Below, piece by piece: positions 37,233 through 45,012 of a stretch of 58,134 bases of DNA. The position numbers and the translations under genes were made by a program. The stretch is from contig CACICB010000007.1 of the NCBI GenBank assembly GCA_902585045.1, positions 1 through 58,134 on the forward strand, in the 5' to 3' direction. Numbering within the stretch: position 1 is the stretch's first letter; each line of letters starts with the position of its first letter. The stretch comes from an uncultured Pelagibacteraceae bacterium. Lineage in GTDB: Bacteria; Pseudomonadota; Alphaproteobacteria; Pelagibacterales; Pelagibacteraceae. The notes under the pieces are model-generated. The model saw only the letters and a list, made by a program, of their open reading frames with translations, had not been told where the DNA came from and did not search any database.

Positions 37233-39119
37233 AATATTATTATCTTTCAGGTCTTGTTTAATTTCATCTAAAATAGCAGGGTCATCTATAGTTGCAGGCA
37301 TTTTATAAGGCTCATTATCTGCAATTTTTCTTACCGTTCCTCTTAGCACTTTCCCCGATCTTGTTTTTGGCAATCTCTTAACTACAATTGCTATTTTGAA
37401 AGCTGCAACAGGACCAACTTTTTCTCTAACCATTTTTACACATTCACTAATTATTTCTTTTTTATCTTTAGTTACCCCTGCTTTAAGTGCAAGCAAACCG
37501 ATAGGTATCTGACCTTTAAGTTTATCGGCAATTCCTATTACTGCGCACTCCGCAACATTTGTATGTTCTGCCAAAACTTCCTCAATAGCCCCAGTAGACA
37601 ATCTATGACCTGCAACATTAATAATATCATCTGTTCTTGACATGATCCAAACATAGCCATCCTCATCTATGTGTCCCGCATCATAAGTTTGATAATATCC
37701 AGGGTAAGTAGTCATGTAATTTTCCTTATATCTTTTATCTGCGCCCCACAATGTTGGAAATGTTCCTGGAGGAAGAGGGAGTTTCACAACGATATCCCCC
37801 ATCTTACCCGGGCCTACTTCTTTACCTTCAGAATTTAAAACTTTGAGATCATAACCTGGCACTGGTTTAAAAGCTGAACCATATTTTACAGGAAAATTTT
37901 CTATACCTGTGCAACTTGATGTTATTGCCCAACTAGTTTCAGTTTGCCACCAATGATCTATAACAGGTGAGTTGGAAAGTTTTTCAAACCATTTTATTGT
38001 ATCAGGGTCGGCCCTCTCTCCAGCAAGAAACAGTTTATCAAATTTGCTCAAATCATACTTTTTAAAAAATTCTCCGTTAGGATCTTCTTTTTTTATGGCT
38101 CTTATTGCTGTTGGTGCAGTGAAAAGAGATTTTACTTTGTGTTCTGAAATTACTCTCCAAAAAACTCCTGCATCAGGAGTTCCCACTGGTTTTCCTTCAA
38201 ACAGAACAGTAGTACAACCATAAAATAATGGGCCATAAACTATGTAAGAGTGTCCAACAATCCAACCAATATCACTTGCAGACCACCACACATCCTCCGG
38301 TTTTATATTATAAATATTTTTCATAGTCCATTTTAATGCCACAATATGTCCACCAATATCACGAACTATTCCTTTAGGAAGACCTGTAGTTCCCGATGTA
38401 TACAGAATGTAAGCGTAATCATTTGCGTTCATTTTTTCACACTCTGCAGGTTTTACATCTTTGTGAGCATCATCCCATGTAATATCAACTGTAGGATTTA
38501 ACTCTGCTTTATCTTTTTCTCTTTGAAAAATTATACATTTTTTTATTTTATGATTTGCTAATTCTAATGCCTTATTTACTAAAGGTTTGTAATGAACAGT
38601 TCGTCCAGGTTCATACCCACATGAGGCAGTGACAAGAATTTTAGCTTTTGAGTCGTCAATTCTACTTGCTAGCTCATTGGCAGCAAACCCTCCAAATACA
38701 ACTGAGTGAACTGCACCAATTCTACCGCAGGCAAGCATAGCCACTACTGCCTCAGGAATCATCGGCATATAGATTATAACTCTGTCCCCTTTGCTTACGC
38801 CTTGTTTTTTTAAAGCTCCAGCAAATAAAGCAACTTTTTCTTTAAGTTTACTATAAGTTATTTTTTCTTTTGAACCAGTGATGGGGCTATCATAGATAAT
38901 AGCGAGCTTTTCACCTTTACCCTGATCTACATGAAGATCTAAAGCATTATAACATGTATTTGTTATCCCGTCTTCAAACCATTTATAAAATGGAGGGTTA
39001 TCAGAATTTAAAATTTTAGTTGGATTTTTGTACCAAAATATATCATTTGAAATTTCTTTCCAAAAATCTTCTCTATTTTCTATAGATTTTTGATAAATCT
39101 CATTATATTTTTGAGTCAA
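37221..39119 (-). CDS. prpE: Propionyl-/acetyl-CoA synthetase (PrpE-like)
   Basis: An acyl-adenylate-forming enzyme. YTSGTTGLPKGIVRD binds ATP, DHWWQTETSWAI is motif A5, and RLPKTRSGKVLRGTVRK holds the catalytic Lys. Overall the order of segments (SVVFGGFAANELASRIDD, ASDIGWIVGHSYIVYGPL) resembles propionate-CoA ligase PrpE. The frame is open back to an ATG at 39191, but the added 24 residues are low-complexity; a TTG at 39119, preceded by a G-rich stretch, gives MTQKYNEIYQ, aligning with the usual PrpE start, so I use it (632 residues). No other propionate gene is near. Acetate as substrate is possible. Confidence 0.88.
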   Translation of the reverse strand: MTQKYNEIYQKSIENREDFWKEISNDIFWYKNPTKILNSDNPPFYKWFEDGITNTCYNALDLHVDQGKGEKLAIIYDSPITGSKEKITYSKLKEKVALFAGALKKQGVSKGDRVIIYMPMIPEAVVAMLACGRIGAVHSVVFGGFAANELASRIDDSKAKILVTASCGYEPGRTVHYKPLVNKALELANHKIKKCIIFQREKDKAELNPTVDITWDDAHKDVKPAECEKMNANDYAYILYTSGTTGLPKGIVRDIGGHIVALKWTMKNIYNIKPEDVWWSASDIGWIVGHSYIVYGPLFYGCTTVLFEGKPVGTPDAGVFWRVISEHKVKSLFTAPTAIRAIKKEDPNGEFFKKYDLSKFDKLFLAGERADPDTIKWFEKLSNSPVIDHWWQTETSWAITSSCTGIENFPVKYGSAFKPVPGYDLKVLNSEGKEVGPGKMGDIVVKLPLPPGTFPTLWGADKRYKENYMTTYPGYYQTYDAGHIDEDGYVWIMSRTDDIINVAGHRLSTGAIEEVLAEHTNVAECAVIGIADKLKGQIPIGLLALKAGVTKDKKEIISECVKMVREKVGPVAAFKIAIVVKRLPKTRSGKVLRGTVRKIADNEPYKMPATIDDPAILDEIKQDLKDNNILKL

Positions 39120-39191
39120 TTTAAACCCCCAGGATTCTTTAGTTTTAAGGATTATTTCATAAATATCCCCAAAAAAAAATAAAAAAACCAA

Positions 39192-39346
39192 TAAATATGC
39201 GGTTTTTTAATGAAAAAAACACTTCACTGTAACTTTTTTTTTTACTATGGTTCCGAGCATATTATTCGGTGGTGAGCTTATTAATCACTCGTCCGAGTAG
39301 TTTATATATAAACTAAACGAAAACTAAACAAACGAGGGAGGTTTTC
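39192..39346 (+). promoter_or_regulatory. Proteorhodopsin upstream region with palindrome and repeats
   Basis: This region lies between the divergent CoA synthetase and proteorhodopsin, inside the longest gene-free gap of the window (227 bp from 39120). A perfect 18-bp palindrome TAGTTTATATATAAACTA lies at 39298-39315. Directly before it is the inverted repeat ACTCG-TC-CGAGT (39287-39298). Two near-identical 13-mers, GAGCATATTATTC (39255-39267) and GAGCTTATTAATC (39274-39286), lie 19 bp apart, and TCCGAG occurs at 39252 and 39292. The Shine-Dalgarno GAGGGAGG ends about six bases before the ATG and is the strongest in the window. No confident -35/-10 pair is assigned; operator function is inference. 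Confidence 0.55.
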
Positions 39347-40117
39347 ATGAGAAAATTAGGTCTTTTTGCTTTAGCAGCTGTTGCCTTTTTAGGTATTACT
39401 AGCTCCGCTAACGCAGCGACTGCCCTTTTACAAACAAATGATTTCGTAGGAATTTCATTTTGGCTTGTATCAATGGGAATGATCGCAACAACTGTATTTT
39501 TCTTTTTAGAAAGAGGAACTGTTGCTGCATCATGGAGAACATCTTTAACAGTAGCTGGACTTGTAACTGGTGTTGCATTTGTTCACTACATGTACATGAG
39601 AGAAGTTTGGGTGTCGACTGGTGACTCACCAACGGTATACAGATATATCGACTGGTTAATCACAGTGCCACTTCAAATGATCGAATTCTATCTAATCTTG
39701 GCAGCTGTTAGAAAGGTGCCAACTTCCATATTCTGGAAGCTATTAATTGGTTCATTAGTAATGTTAATCGGTGGATACTTAGGTGAAGCTGGTTATATAC
39801 AACCATTTGTAGGTTTCGTAATTGGAATGGCTGGATGGATTTACATCTTGTTTGAAATATTCTCAGGTGAAGCTGGAACGATGGCAGCTAAAGCTGGTAA
39901 CAAAGCTATGGCTACTGCTTTCAGTGCTATGAGAATAATCGTAACAATCGGTTGGGCAATTTATCCTTTAGGATATATTTTCGGTTACCTAACTGGTGGT
40001 GTTGATGCAAATGCTTTAAACGTTATTTATAACTTAGCTGACTTTGTTAACAAGATCGCTTTTGGTCTAGTTATCTGGGCAGCAGCAATGCAAAACACAA
40101 GATTATCATCTAGATAA
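39347..40117 (+). CDS. Proteorhodopsin, light-driven proton pump
   Basis: A 256-residue seven-helix rhodopsin with an N-terminal signal (cleavage near ANA, residues 21-23). The retinal Lys is Lys236 in LADFVNKIAFG. In RYIDWLITVPLQMIEF, Asp102 is the counter-ion (PR Asp97) and Glu113 the proton donor (PR Glu108), and His80 matches PR His75, so it is predicted to pump protons. The tuning residue (PR 105) is Gln110, the blue-absorbing type. A strong ribosome-binding site and a terminator frame the gene, consistent with high expression as a single-gene transcript. Retinal synthesis genes are not in the window. Confidence 0.98.
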   Translation: MRKLGLFALAAVAFLGITSSANAATALLQTNDFVGISFWLVSMGMIATTVFFFLERGTVAASWRTSLTVAGLVTGVAFVHYMYMREVWVSTGDSPTVYRYIDWLITVPLQMIEFYLILAAVRKVPTSIFWKLLIGSLVMLIGGYLGEAGYIQPFVGFVIGMAGWIYILFEIFSGEAGTMAAKAGNKAMATAFSAMRIIVTIGWAIYPLGYIFGYLTGGVDANALNVIYNLADFVNKIAFGLVIWAAAMQNTRLSSR

Positions 40118-40133
40118 TAGATAATAAATTGAA

Positions 40134-40171
40134 AAGGGCGGGTATGTCTCACATACTTGCCCTTTTTTTTT
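40134..40171 (+). terminator. Rho-independent terminator after proteorhodopsin
   Basis: A 14-bp stem (40134-40147 with 40151-40164, two G-T pairs, loop CTC) is followed by Ts to 40171. It should end most proteorhodopsin transcripts before the small membrane ORF, ferredoxin and reductase, so those may depend on read-through or on a weak promoter inside about 15 bp. Confidence 0.9.
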
Positions 40172-40185
40172 GATACAAACAAATT

Positions 40186-40320
40186 ATGGAAATTTCAAAA
40201 CCTTATAAAGGAAAAGGCAAACGTAAGCTAAAAAAAATGCCTTTCACTGTAAAAGGCTACATACTGTATTACGCTTTTTTTTGGATAGTTATTATTTCAA
40301 TTTATTTTGCTTATTATTAA
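40186..40320 (+). CDS. Hypothetical 44-residue single-span membrane protein
   Basis: An ORF of 44 codons between the proteorhodopsin terminator and ferredoxin, ending three bases before the ferredoxin ATG. The product has a strongly basic N-terminus (MEISKPYKGKGKRKLKKM, 10 Lys/Arg in 18 residues), then a membrane span of about 20 residues rich in aromatics (YILYYAFFWIVIISIYFAYY). Basic-inside placement would put the N-terminus in the cytoplasm. No family is recognised. Tight packing against ferredoxin and the non-random layout make it likely to be a real gene; an obvious ribosome-binding site is lacking, which is common here. Confidence 0.6.
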   Translation: MEISKPYKGKGKRKLKKMPFTVKGYILYYAFFWIVIISIYFAYY

Positions 40321-40323
40321 TCA

Positions 40324-40644
40324 ATGCCTAAAATAACTTATAAAGATTACCAAGGAACTTCAAAAACTATTGAAGTTGAAAGCGGCTTGTCAGTAATGGA
40401 AGGCGCAATACAAAAAGAGATACCTGGTATTGATGCTGATTGCGGAGGATCTATGGCTTGTGCTACATGTCATGTTTATATCGACGATAAATGGTTTGAT
40501 AAGATTCCTAAAGCAGAGGATGCTGAAATTGATATGATTGATATGGCATTTGAACCAAAAAAAAATAGTAGACTTAGTTGTCAAATAATAGTCAACGAAG
40601 AATTAGATGGTTTAGAGGTAACGACACCAGCTAAACAAACTTAA
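40324..40644 (+). CDS. 2Fe-2S ferredoxin (adrenodoxin type)
   Basis: A 106-residue ferredoxin. The cluster ligands are CGGSMACATC (three Cys, CxxxxxCxxC spacing) plus LSCQ about 40 residues later, as in adrenodoxin/putidaredoxin-type proteins that feed electrons to cytochromes P450, dioxygenases or iron-sulphur assembly. It is immediately followed, with a one-base overlap, by a ferredoxin-NADP reductase, so the two make an electron-transfer pair. An Isc-type role is less likely because no isc or hsc genes are near. Confidence 0.95.
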   Translation: MPKITYKDYQGTSKTIEVESGLSVMEGAIQKEIPGIDADCGGSMACATCHVYIDDKWFDKIPKAEDAEIDMIDMAFEPKKNSRLSCQIIVNEELDGLEVTTPAKQT

Positions 40645-41657
40645 TGAAAAAAACAGATGTTATAATTATCGGTGCAGGTCCTGTAGGCTTATTCGCAGTT
40701 CATCAGTTAGGTATCAAAGGTCTTAAAGCAGTGGTAATTGATAATCTGGACAAAGCAGGTGGACAGTGCATTGAACTTTACCCTGATAAACCTATTTATG
40801 ACATTCCAGCTGTTCCAGAATGCACAGGCGAACAGTTGACATCAAGGCTTCTTGAACAAATTAAACCATTTAAAACTGAAATGTTCTTAAATGAGAGAGT
40901 AGATGAAGTCTATCAAGAAAAACAAAACTGGGTTGTAAAAACAAATAACAAAAAAGAATTTATTGCACCTAATATTATGATCGCAGGCGGAGTAGGATCG
41001 TTTGAACCTAGAAAAATTTCTTTAAAAGAGGCAGAGAAACTTGAAGGAAAATCAGTATTCTATTCTGTTAAAAATAAAGAAAATTTTAAAAATAAAAAAA
41101 TTGCAATATTTGGTGGAGGAGACTCAGCTCTAGATTGGGCTTTAGAGCTTTCAAAATTTTCTAAAATAACATTAATACACAGAAGAAATGAGTTTAGAGG
41201 AGCACAACATACTCTATCACAATTAAAAAAATTAGAAAAAGAAAAAAAAGTTTTAATTAAAACCCCCTGTCAGATTGAGTCTTTAGACAATACAAAAGAG
41301 CTAAAGTCTATAACTATCAAGTTTGATGATGGAAAAATAGAAAAAATTCAAACTGATGTAATACTCGGATTTTTTGGTTTAATTATGAAACTAGGTCCGA
41401 TCGCTGAATGGGGACTAAATATGGATAAAAAAACTATTGAGGTAAATCCAGAGAATTTTGAAACAAACAAAAAAGGAATATTTGCTGCTGGAGATATCTG
41501 CTCATATCCTGGAAAACTTAGATTAATACTATCAGGATTTCACGAAGTGGCTTTAGCCTCTGTAGAATGTTTTAAAAGAGCAAGACCTAATGAAAAATAC
41601 AGATTTGAGTTCACGACATCTTCTAAAACTATTAAAGAAAGGCTTGGAAAAAAATGA
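40644..41657 (+). CDS. Ferredoxin-NADP reductase, thioredoxin-reductase-like (type 2)
   Basis: A 337-residue FAD/NADPH enzyme. GAGPVGLFAV (10-20) binds FAD, GGGDSALDWALEL binds NADPH, and GIFAAGDICSYPGK is the C-terminal FAD motif. The CxxC of thioredoxin reductase is absent between these domains, and GQCIELYPDKPIYDIPAVPECTG is typical of the YumC/type-2 ferredoxin(flavodoxin)-NADP reductases. It passes electrons between NADPH and the adjacent ferredoxin. The direction in vivo is unknown. Its stop overlaps the GST start by four bases (ATGA). Confidence 0.95.
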   Translation: MKKTDVIIIGAGPVGLFAVHQLGIKGLKAVVIDNLDKAGGQCIELYPDKPIYDIPAVPECTGEQLTSRLLEQIKPFKTEMFLNERVDEVYQEKQNWVVKTNNKKEFIAPNIMIAGGVGSFEPRKISLKEAEKLEGKSVFYSVKNKENFKNKKIAIFGGGDSALDWALELSKFSKITLIHRRNEFRGAQHTLSQLKKLEKEKKVLIKTPCQIESLDNTKELKSITIKFDDGKIEKIQTDVILGFFGLIMKLGPIAEWGLNMDKKTIEVNPENFETNKKGIFAAGDICSYPGKLRLILSGFHEVALASVECFKRARPNEKYRFEFTTSSKTIKERLGKK

Positions 41658-42280
41658 TAGAACTTCTTACCGCTAATACCCCAAACGGTAAGAAAATTTC
41701 TATAATGCTTGAGGAGATAAACTTTGAGTACAAAGTAACAAAAGTTAACATTAATAAAGACGAACAGTTCAAACCTGAATTTGCTAAACTTAGCCCTTTC
41801 AGAAAAACACCTGTTATAATTGACCATGAAAATAATCAAAGTCTTTTTGAGTCTGGTGCTATTTTAATTTATCTGGCTGAAAAAAGTGGTAAGTTTTATG
41901 ATAGAGAAAACAGAACACAAATAAATCAATGGTTAATGGGTCAAATGGCTTATATAGGCCCAATGTTAGGACAACACCATCAATTTCATCACTATAATCC
42001 AGGAAAAAGTAAATTTGGAGAGGATCGATACTTTAAAATATCAGAGAGAATTTATAAAGAATTAGATGAAAGATTAAGCTCATCAGAGTATCTAGCTGGA
42101 GGTCTTTATACAATTGCTGATATCGCAACTTTTCCTTGGATTGCTAGACACGAATGGCATGATATTGGTCTCAAAAAGTTTAAAAATTTGACGAGATGGT
42201 ATAGAAAAATTGCATCGAGACCAGCTGTTCAAAAAGGTTTTGATCTTTTAAAAAAAAATGAGAAAATACCAGAAGTTTAA
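41654..42280 (+). CDS. yfcG: Glutathione S-transferase family protein, YfcG-like
   Basis: A 208-residue protein: thioredoxin-fold N-terminal domain (MIELLTANTPNGKKISIML, with SPFRKTPVI cis-Pro and FESGAILIYLAEK for glutathione binding) and an all-helical C-terminal domain including GPMLGQHHQFHHYNP. These motifs match E. coli YfcG, a disulfide-bond reductase that binds two glutathiones, more than generic detoxifying GSTs. Being coupled to a ferredoxin-NADP reductase suggests redox maintenance. It overlaps the convergent dksA by four bases. Confidence 0.88.
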   Translation: MIELLTANTPNGKKISIMLEEINFEYKVTKVNINKDEQFKPEFAKLSPFRKTPVIIDHENNQSLFESGAILIYLAEKSGKFYDRENRTQINQWLMGQMAYIGPMLGQHHQFHHYNPGKSKFGEDRYFKISERIYKELDERLSSSEYLAGGLYTIADIATFPWIARHEWHDIGLKKFKNLTRWYRKIASRPAVQKGFDLLKKNEKIPEV

Positions 42281-42699
42281 TCTTCTATAAAGATTTTTTC
42301 ATCTCTTTCGTGTCTCTCTTGAGCTTCGATTGAAAGAGTAGCTACTGGTCTCGCCATTAATCTCTTAAGACCTATTGGTTCACCAGTTTCTTCACAGAAA
42401 CCATAGGTTCCTTCCTTAAGCCTCTGTAATGCAGAGTTAATTTTTAATATTAATTTTCTACTTCTATTCAAAGCTTTCATTTCGACTGATTTATCCGTTA
42501 ATGATGAAGCTTGATCAACAATATCTGCAGAAGAAACGTTATCATCACCAGAATTTAGAAGATTCCCTAAATTATTTGCTTTAATTATATCTTTTTTCCA
42601 GTTTAAAAGCTCATCGGTAAAAAATTTTCTGTGCTTTGCACACATGTACTTTTCCTTACTATTAGGAACGTATTTTTTTTTAGTTACAGATTTTACCAT
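42277..42699 (-). CDS. dksA: DksA-family RNA polymerase-binding factor
   Basis: A 140-residue protein. The N-terminal coiled coil (about residues 20-95) is the RNA polymerase secondary-channel finger, followed by a zinc-finger-like tail, GTYGFCEETGEPIGLKRLMARPVA. Of the four classical zinc ligands only Cys102 is kept; positions 105, 123 and 126 are Thr, Ser and Ala, as in other alphaproteobacterial members, so zinc is probably not bound. DksA works with ppGpp to adjust rRNA and amino-acid operon transcription. Its start is divergent from the GT39 gene across 73 bp. Confidence 0.93.
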   Translation of the reverse strand: MVKSVTKKKYVPNSKEKYMCAKHRKFFTDELLNWKKDIIKANNLGNLLNSGDDNVSSADIVDQASSLTDKSVEMKALNRSRKLILKINSALQRLKEGTYGFCEETGEPIGLKRLMARPVATLSIEAQERHERDEKIFIED

Positions 42700-42772
42700 T
42701 TTACGAATTTTGGGGAGTATATGTTTGATTTTAGTCGTGTCAATAGCTTATAAATTGTATTAATTACTTTAT

Positions 42773-44143
42773 ATGATAGCCAAAAAAAACATACTTAATT
42801 TCTATTATTTATTTTTACTCAGTCATTTAATACTTTGGACATTGGTGCCTACTATTTCAAATGTTAATTTACCTTTAGATACCATTGAAGCTCTTGCATG
42901 GGGAAGTAATTTAGATTGGGGTTTTGATAAGCACCCTCCCTTGAGCGCCTTTGCAGTAGAATTATTTTTTTTAATATTTGGATCAAACGATTGGGCATAT
43001 TATTTTTTAAGCCAACTTTTTGTTATAATCGCTTTCACTTATGTTTGGAAACTTTCAAACGAAATATTAGATAATAAAGAATTAGCTCTTATTTCTTTAC
43101 TAGTGCTAGAGGGTATTTATTTCTATAATTTTACAACTCCAGAGTTTAACGTAAATATAAGTCAATTACCTTTTTGGGCTATGACTGTTTATTTTTTTTG
43201 GAAAAGCATTGAAACAAATAATAAATCATTTTGGATATTATTTGGGATTTGTTCAGCACTAGGTTTTTTATCAAAATATTTATTTCTGTACATCTTATTT
43301 TCTCTATTTTTATATTTATTGTTTAATTTTAAAAAATATAAAAAATATATAAATAATTATTTTTTTTCAGTTATTATTTCTTTATTAATTTTGTCTCCTC
43401 ATTTTATTTGGCTCTACAAAAATAATTTTTCTACTATTACTTATGGATTTAAAAGATCAAGCTTAGGTGATGCTGAAATAATAAATCACTTAGTTAATCC
43501 TATAATTTTCGTATTTAATCAGTTAGTAATTTTAATACCTTTTTTTATAATGATTTTTGTTTTATTGAAAAGAATTAAACTATTTAAGTTTAAAAATCAA
43601 AAAACTATTTTTTTATTTACTGTTACTTTTTTACCGATCATACTGATCTTATTTACTTCTTTATTTACTGGTGCAAAAATTAGAACTATGTGGATGACTC
43701 CATTTTATTTATTTTTTGGAGTTTTCTTTATTCAGTTTTTTAAAAAAAATATAGATTTCAAAAAATTTAAAAGGTTTTTTTTCCTCTTTCTATTTTTTTT
43801 TATTTTTTCGCCCGTGATTTATCTTTGTATTTCATTGATAGATGAAACAAAGCGAACTGATTATCCAGGAAGAGAGATATCGAGGCTTGTTCAAAATAAA
43901 TGGGATGATAACTTTGTGAATGAAATTAAAATTGTTGTTGGTGATGAGTGGTCAGCAGGAAATCTGTCGTATCATTTAAAATCTAGACCAGTTTGGATTA
44001 ATGATTTAGGCAAAAAGATAATTGATTTAAAAGACAATCAAGGAGTAATTTATACAGGAAACCCTAGTATTTTGAAAAAAATATGTCCTGGAGTTTTTGG
44101 AACTATTAGACCGGTTGGCTATTGTATGATTGGAAAAAAATGA
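42773..44143 (+). CDS. GT39/ArnT-like membrane glycosyltransferase
   Basis: A 456-residue integral membrane protein with about ten hydrophobic segments and the N-terminal periplasmic-loop motif PLDTIEALAWGSNLDWGFDKHPPL, where the acidic residues after the first span and the KHPP motif define the PMT_2/dolichyl-P-mannose-type GT-C fold. It would move a sugar from a polyprenyl phosphate to lipid A, a glycan or a protein in the periplasm. Its stop overlaps the following GT2 gene, the likely maker of that lipid-linked sugar, by four bases. Confidence 0.85.
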   Translation: MIAKKNILNFYYLFLLSHLILWTLVPTISNVNLPLDTIEALAWGSNLDWGFDKHPPLSAFAVELFFLIFGSNDWAYYFLSQLFVIIAFTYVWKLSNEILDNKELALISLLVLEGIYFYNFTTPEFNVNISQLPFWAMTVYFFWKSIETNNKSFWILFGICSALGFLSKYLFLYILFSLFLYLLFNFKKYKKYINNYFFSVIISLLILSPHFIWLYKNNFSTITYGFKRSSLGDAEIINHLVNPIIFVFNQLVILIPFFIMIFVLLKRIKLFKFKNQKTIFLFTVTFLPIILILFTSLFTGAKIRTMWMTPFYLFFGVFFIQFFKKNIDFKKFKRFFFLFLFFFIFSPVIYLCISLIDETKRTDYPGREISRLVQNKWDDNFVNEIKIVVGDEWSAGNLSYHLKSRPVWINDLGKKIIDLKDNQGVIYTGNPSILKKICPGVFGTIRPVGYCMIGKK

Positions 44144-45012
44144 AAAAATTAATAATTTTAATACCTGTTTATAATGATTGGGAGTCTCTGGAAAAGTTAA
44201 TTATTGAGATTAATGAAAATATAAAAGAATTCCAAAAAATTCATATTGAATGTCTTGTTGTTAACGATGCATCAACAATAAAACAACCAACTTTGTATAA
44301 ACCATCTGTTATTAAATCAATTCAAATTTTGAATATGAGAGAGAATAGAGGTCATGCCAGATGTAATGCTTTTGGAATAAGGTATATCTCCGAAAAAAAG
44401 GAATTTGATTATTTAATATTGATGGATGGTGATGGAGAAGACAGACCGATAGAGTTAAAAAAATTAATTAAAAAAATTTTAGAAGATCCAAATAAATCTA
44501 TCGTAGCAAAAAGAATTAAAAGATCTGAAGGTCCTTTTTTTCAATTTCTTTATTCAATGCACAAACTAATCACATTAATATTTACGGGAAAGAAAATTAA
44601 TTTTGGAAATTATAGCTGCTTAACTAAAGAGGATGTAAGAAGACTTTCTACTCAAGCTAGTTTGTGGAGTAGCTACTCTGGATCAGTAAAAAAACACCTA
44701 AATAATTTAAACGAGATAGAATCCGAACGAGGCGCTAGATATTTTGGACCATCAAAAATGTCATTTTTGAAACTTCTTACACATTCTTTCTCAATTATTG
44801 CAGTTTTCAAATTTCAGGTATTTTTAAGGTCATTAATATTTATTTTTACCTTTTCTTTCTTAGATCATAATTTAGGTATAAACCTAAACTTTTTATCAGC
44901 CTTAATTATAATATTTAATTTAATTATCTTAGTTGTATCTTTTAGAGAAAGAGAGAAAGAACTATTTAATAGTCAAGAAAATTTAGAAAGCATCAAAGAG
45001 GTAACACGCTAA
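44140..45012 (+). CDS. GT2 polyprenyl-phosphate glycosyltransferase
   Basis: 290 residues from the ATG at 44140, which gives an ATGA overlap with the GT39 stop; an earlier in-frame ATG at 44122 would overlap it by 22. The GT-A motifs are LIPVYNDWESLEKL, VVNDAST, MRENRGHARCNAFG and the metal-binding LMDGDGEDRPIEL. Two hydrophobic spans near the C-terminus fit the ArnC/GtrB/DPM1 type, which loads a sugar onto undecaprenyl phosphate for a GT-C transferase. It therefore pairs logically with the upstream gene. The sugar is unknown. Confidence 0.86.
   Translation: MKKLIILIPVYNDWESLEKLIIEINENIKEFQKIHIECLVVNDASTIKQPTLYKPSVIKSIQILNMRENRGHARCNAFGIRYISEKKEFDYLILMDGDGEDRPIELKKLIKKILEDPNKSIVAKRIKRSEGPFFQFLYSMHKLITLIFTGKKINFGNYSCLTKEDVRRLSTQASLWSSYSGSVKKHLNNLNEIESERGARYFGPSKMSFLKLLTHSFSIIAVFKFQVFLRSLIFIFTFSFLDHNLGINLNFLSALIIIFNLIILVVSFREREKELFNSQENLESIKEVTR

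Noticed and set aside
39181-39207. AAAAAACC...GGTTTTTT as a terminator or attenuator in the prpE leader
   Set aside because: Only two of eight pairs are G-C, so the stem is weak, and such A/T pairs are easily found by chance here.
40644-41657. Thioredoxin reductase
   Set aside because: The fold is right, but the redox CxxC between FAD and NADPH domains is missing and a ferredoxin gene is coupled to it, so ferredoxin-NADP reductase fits better.
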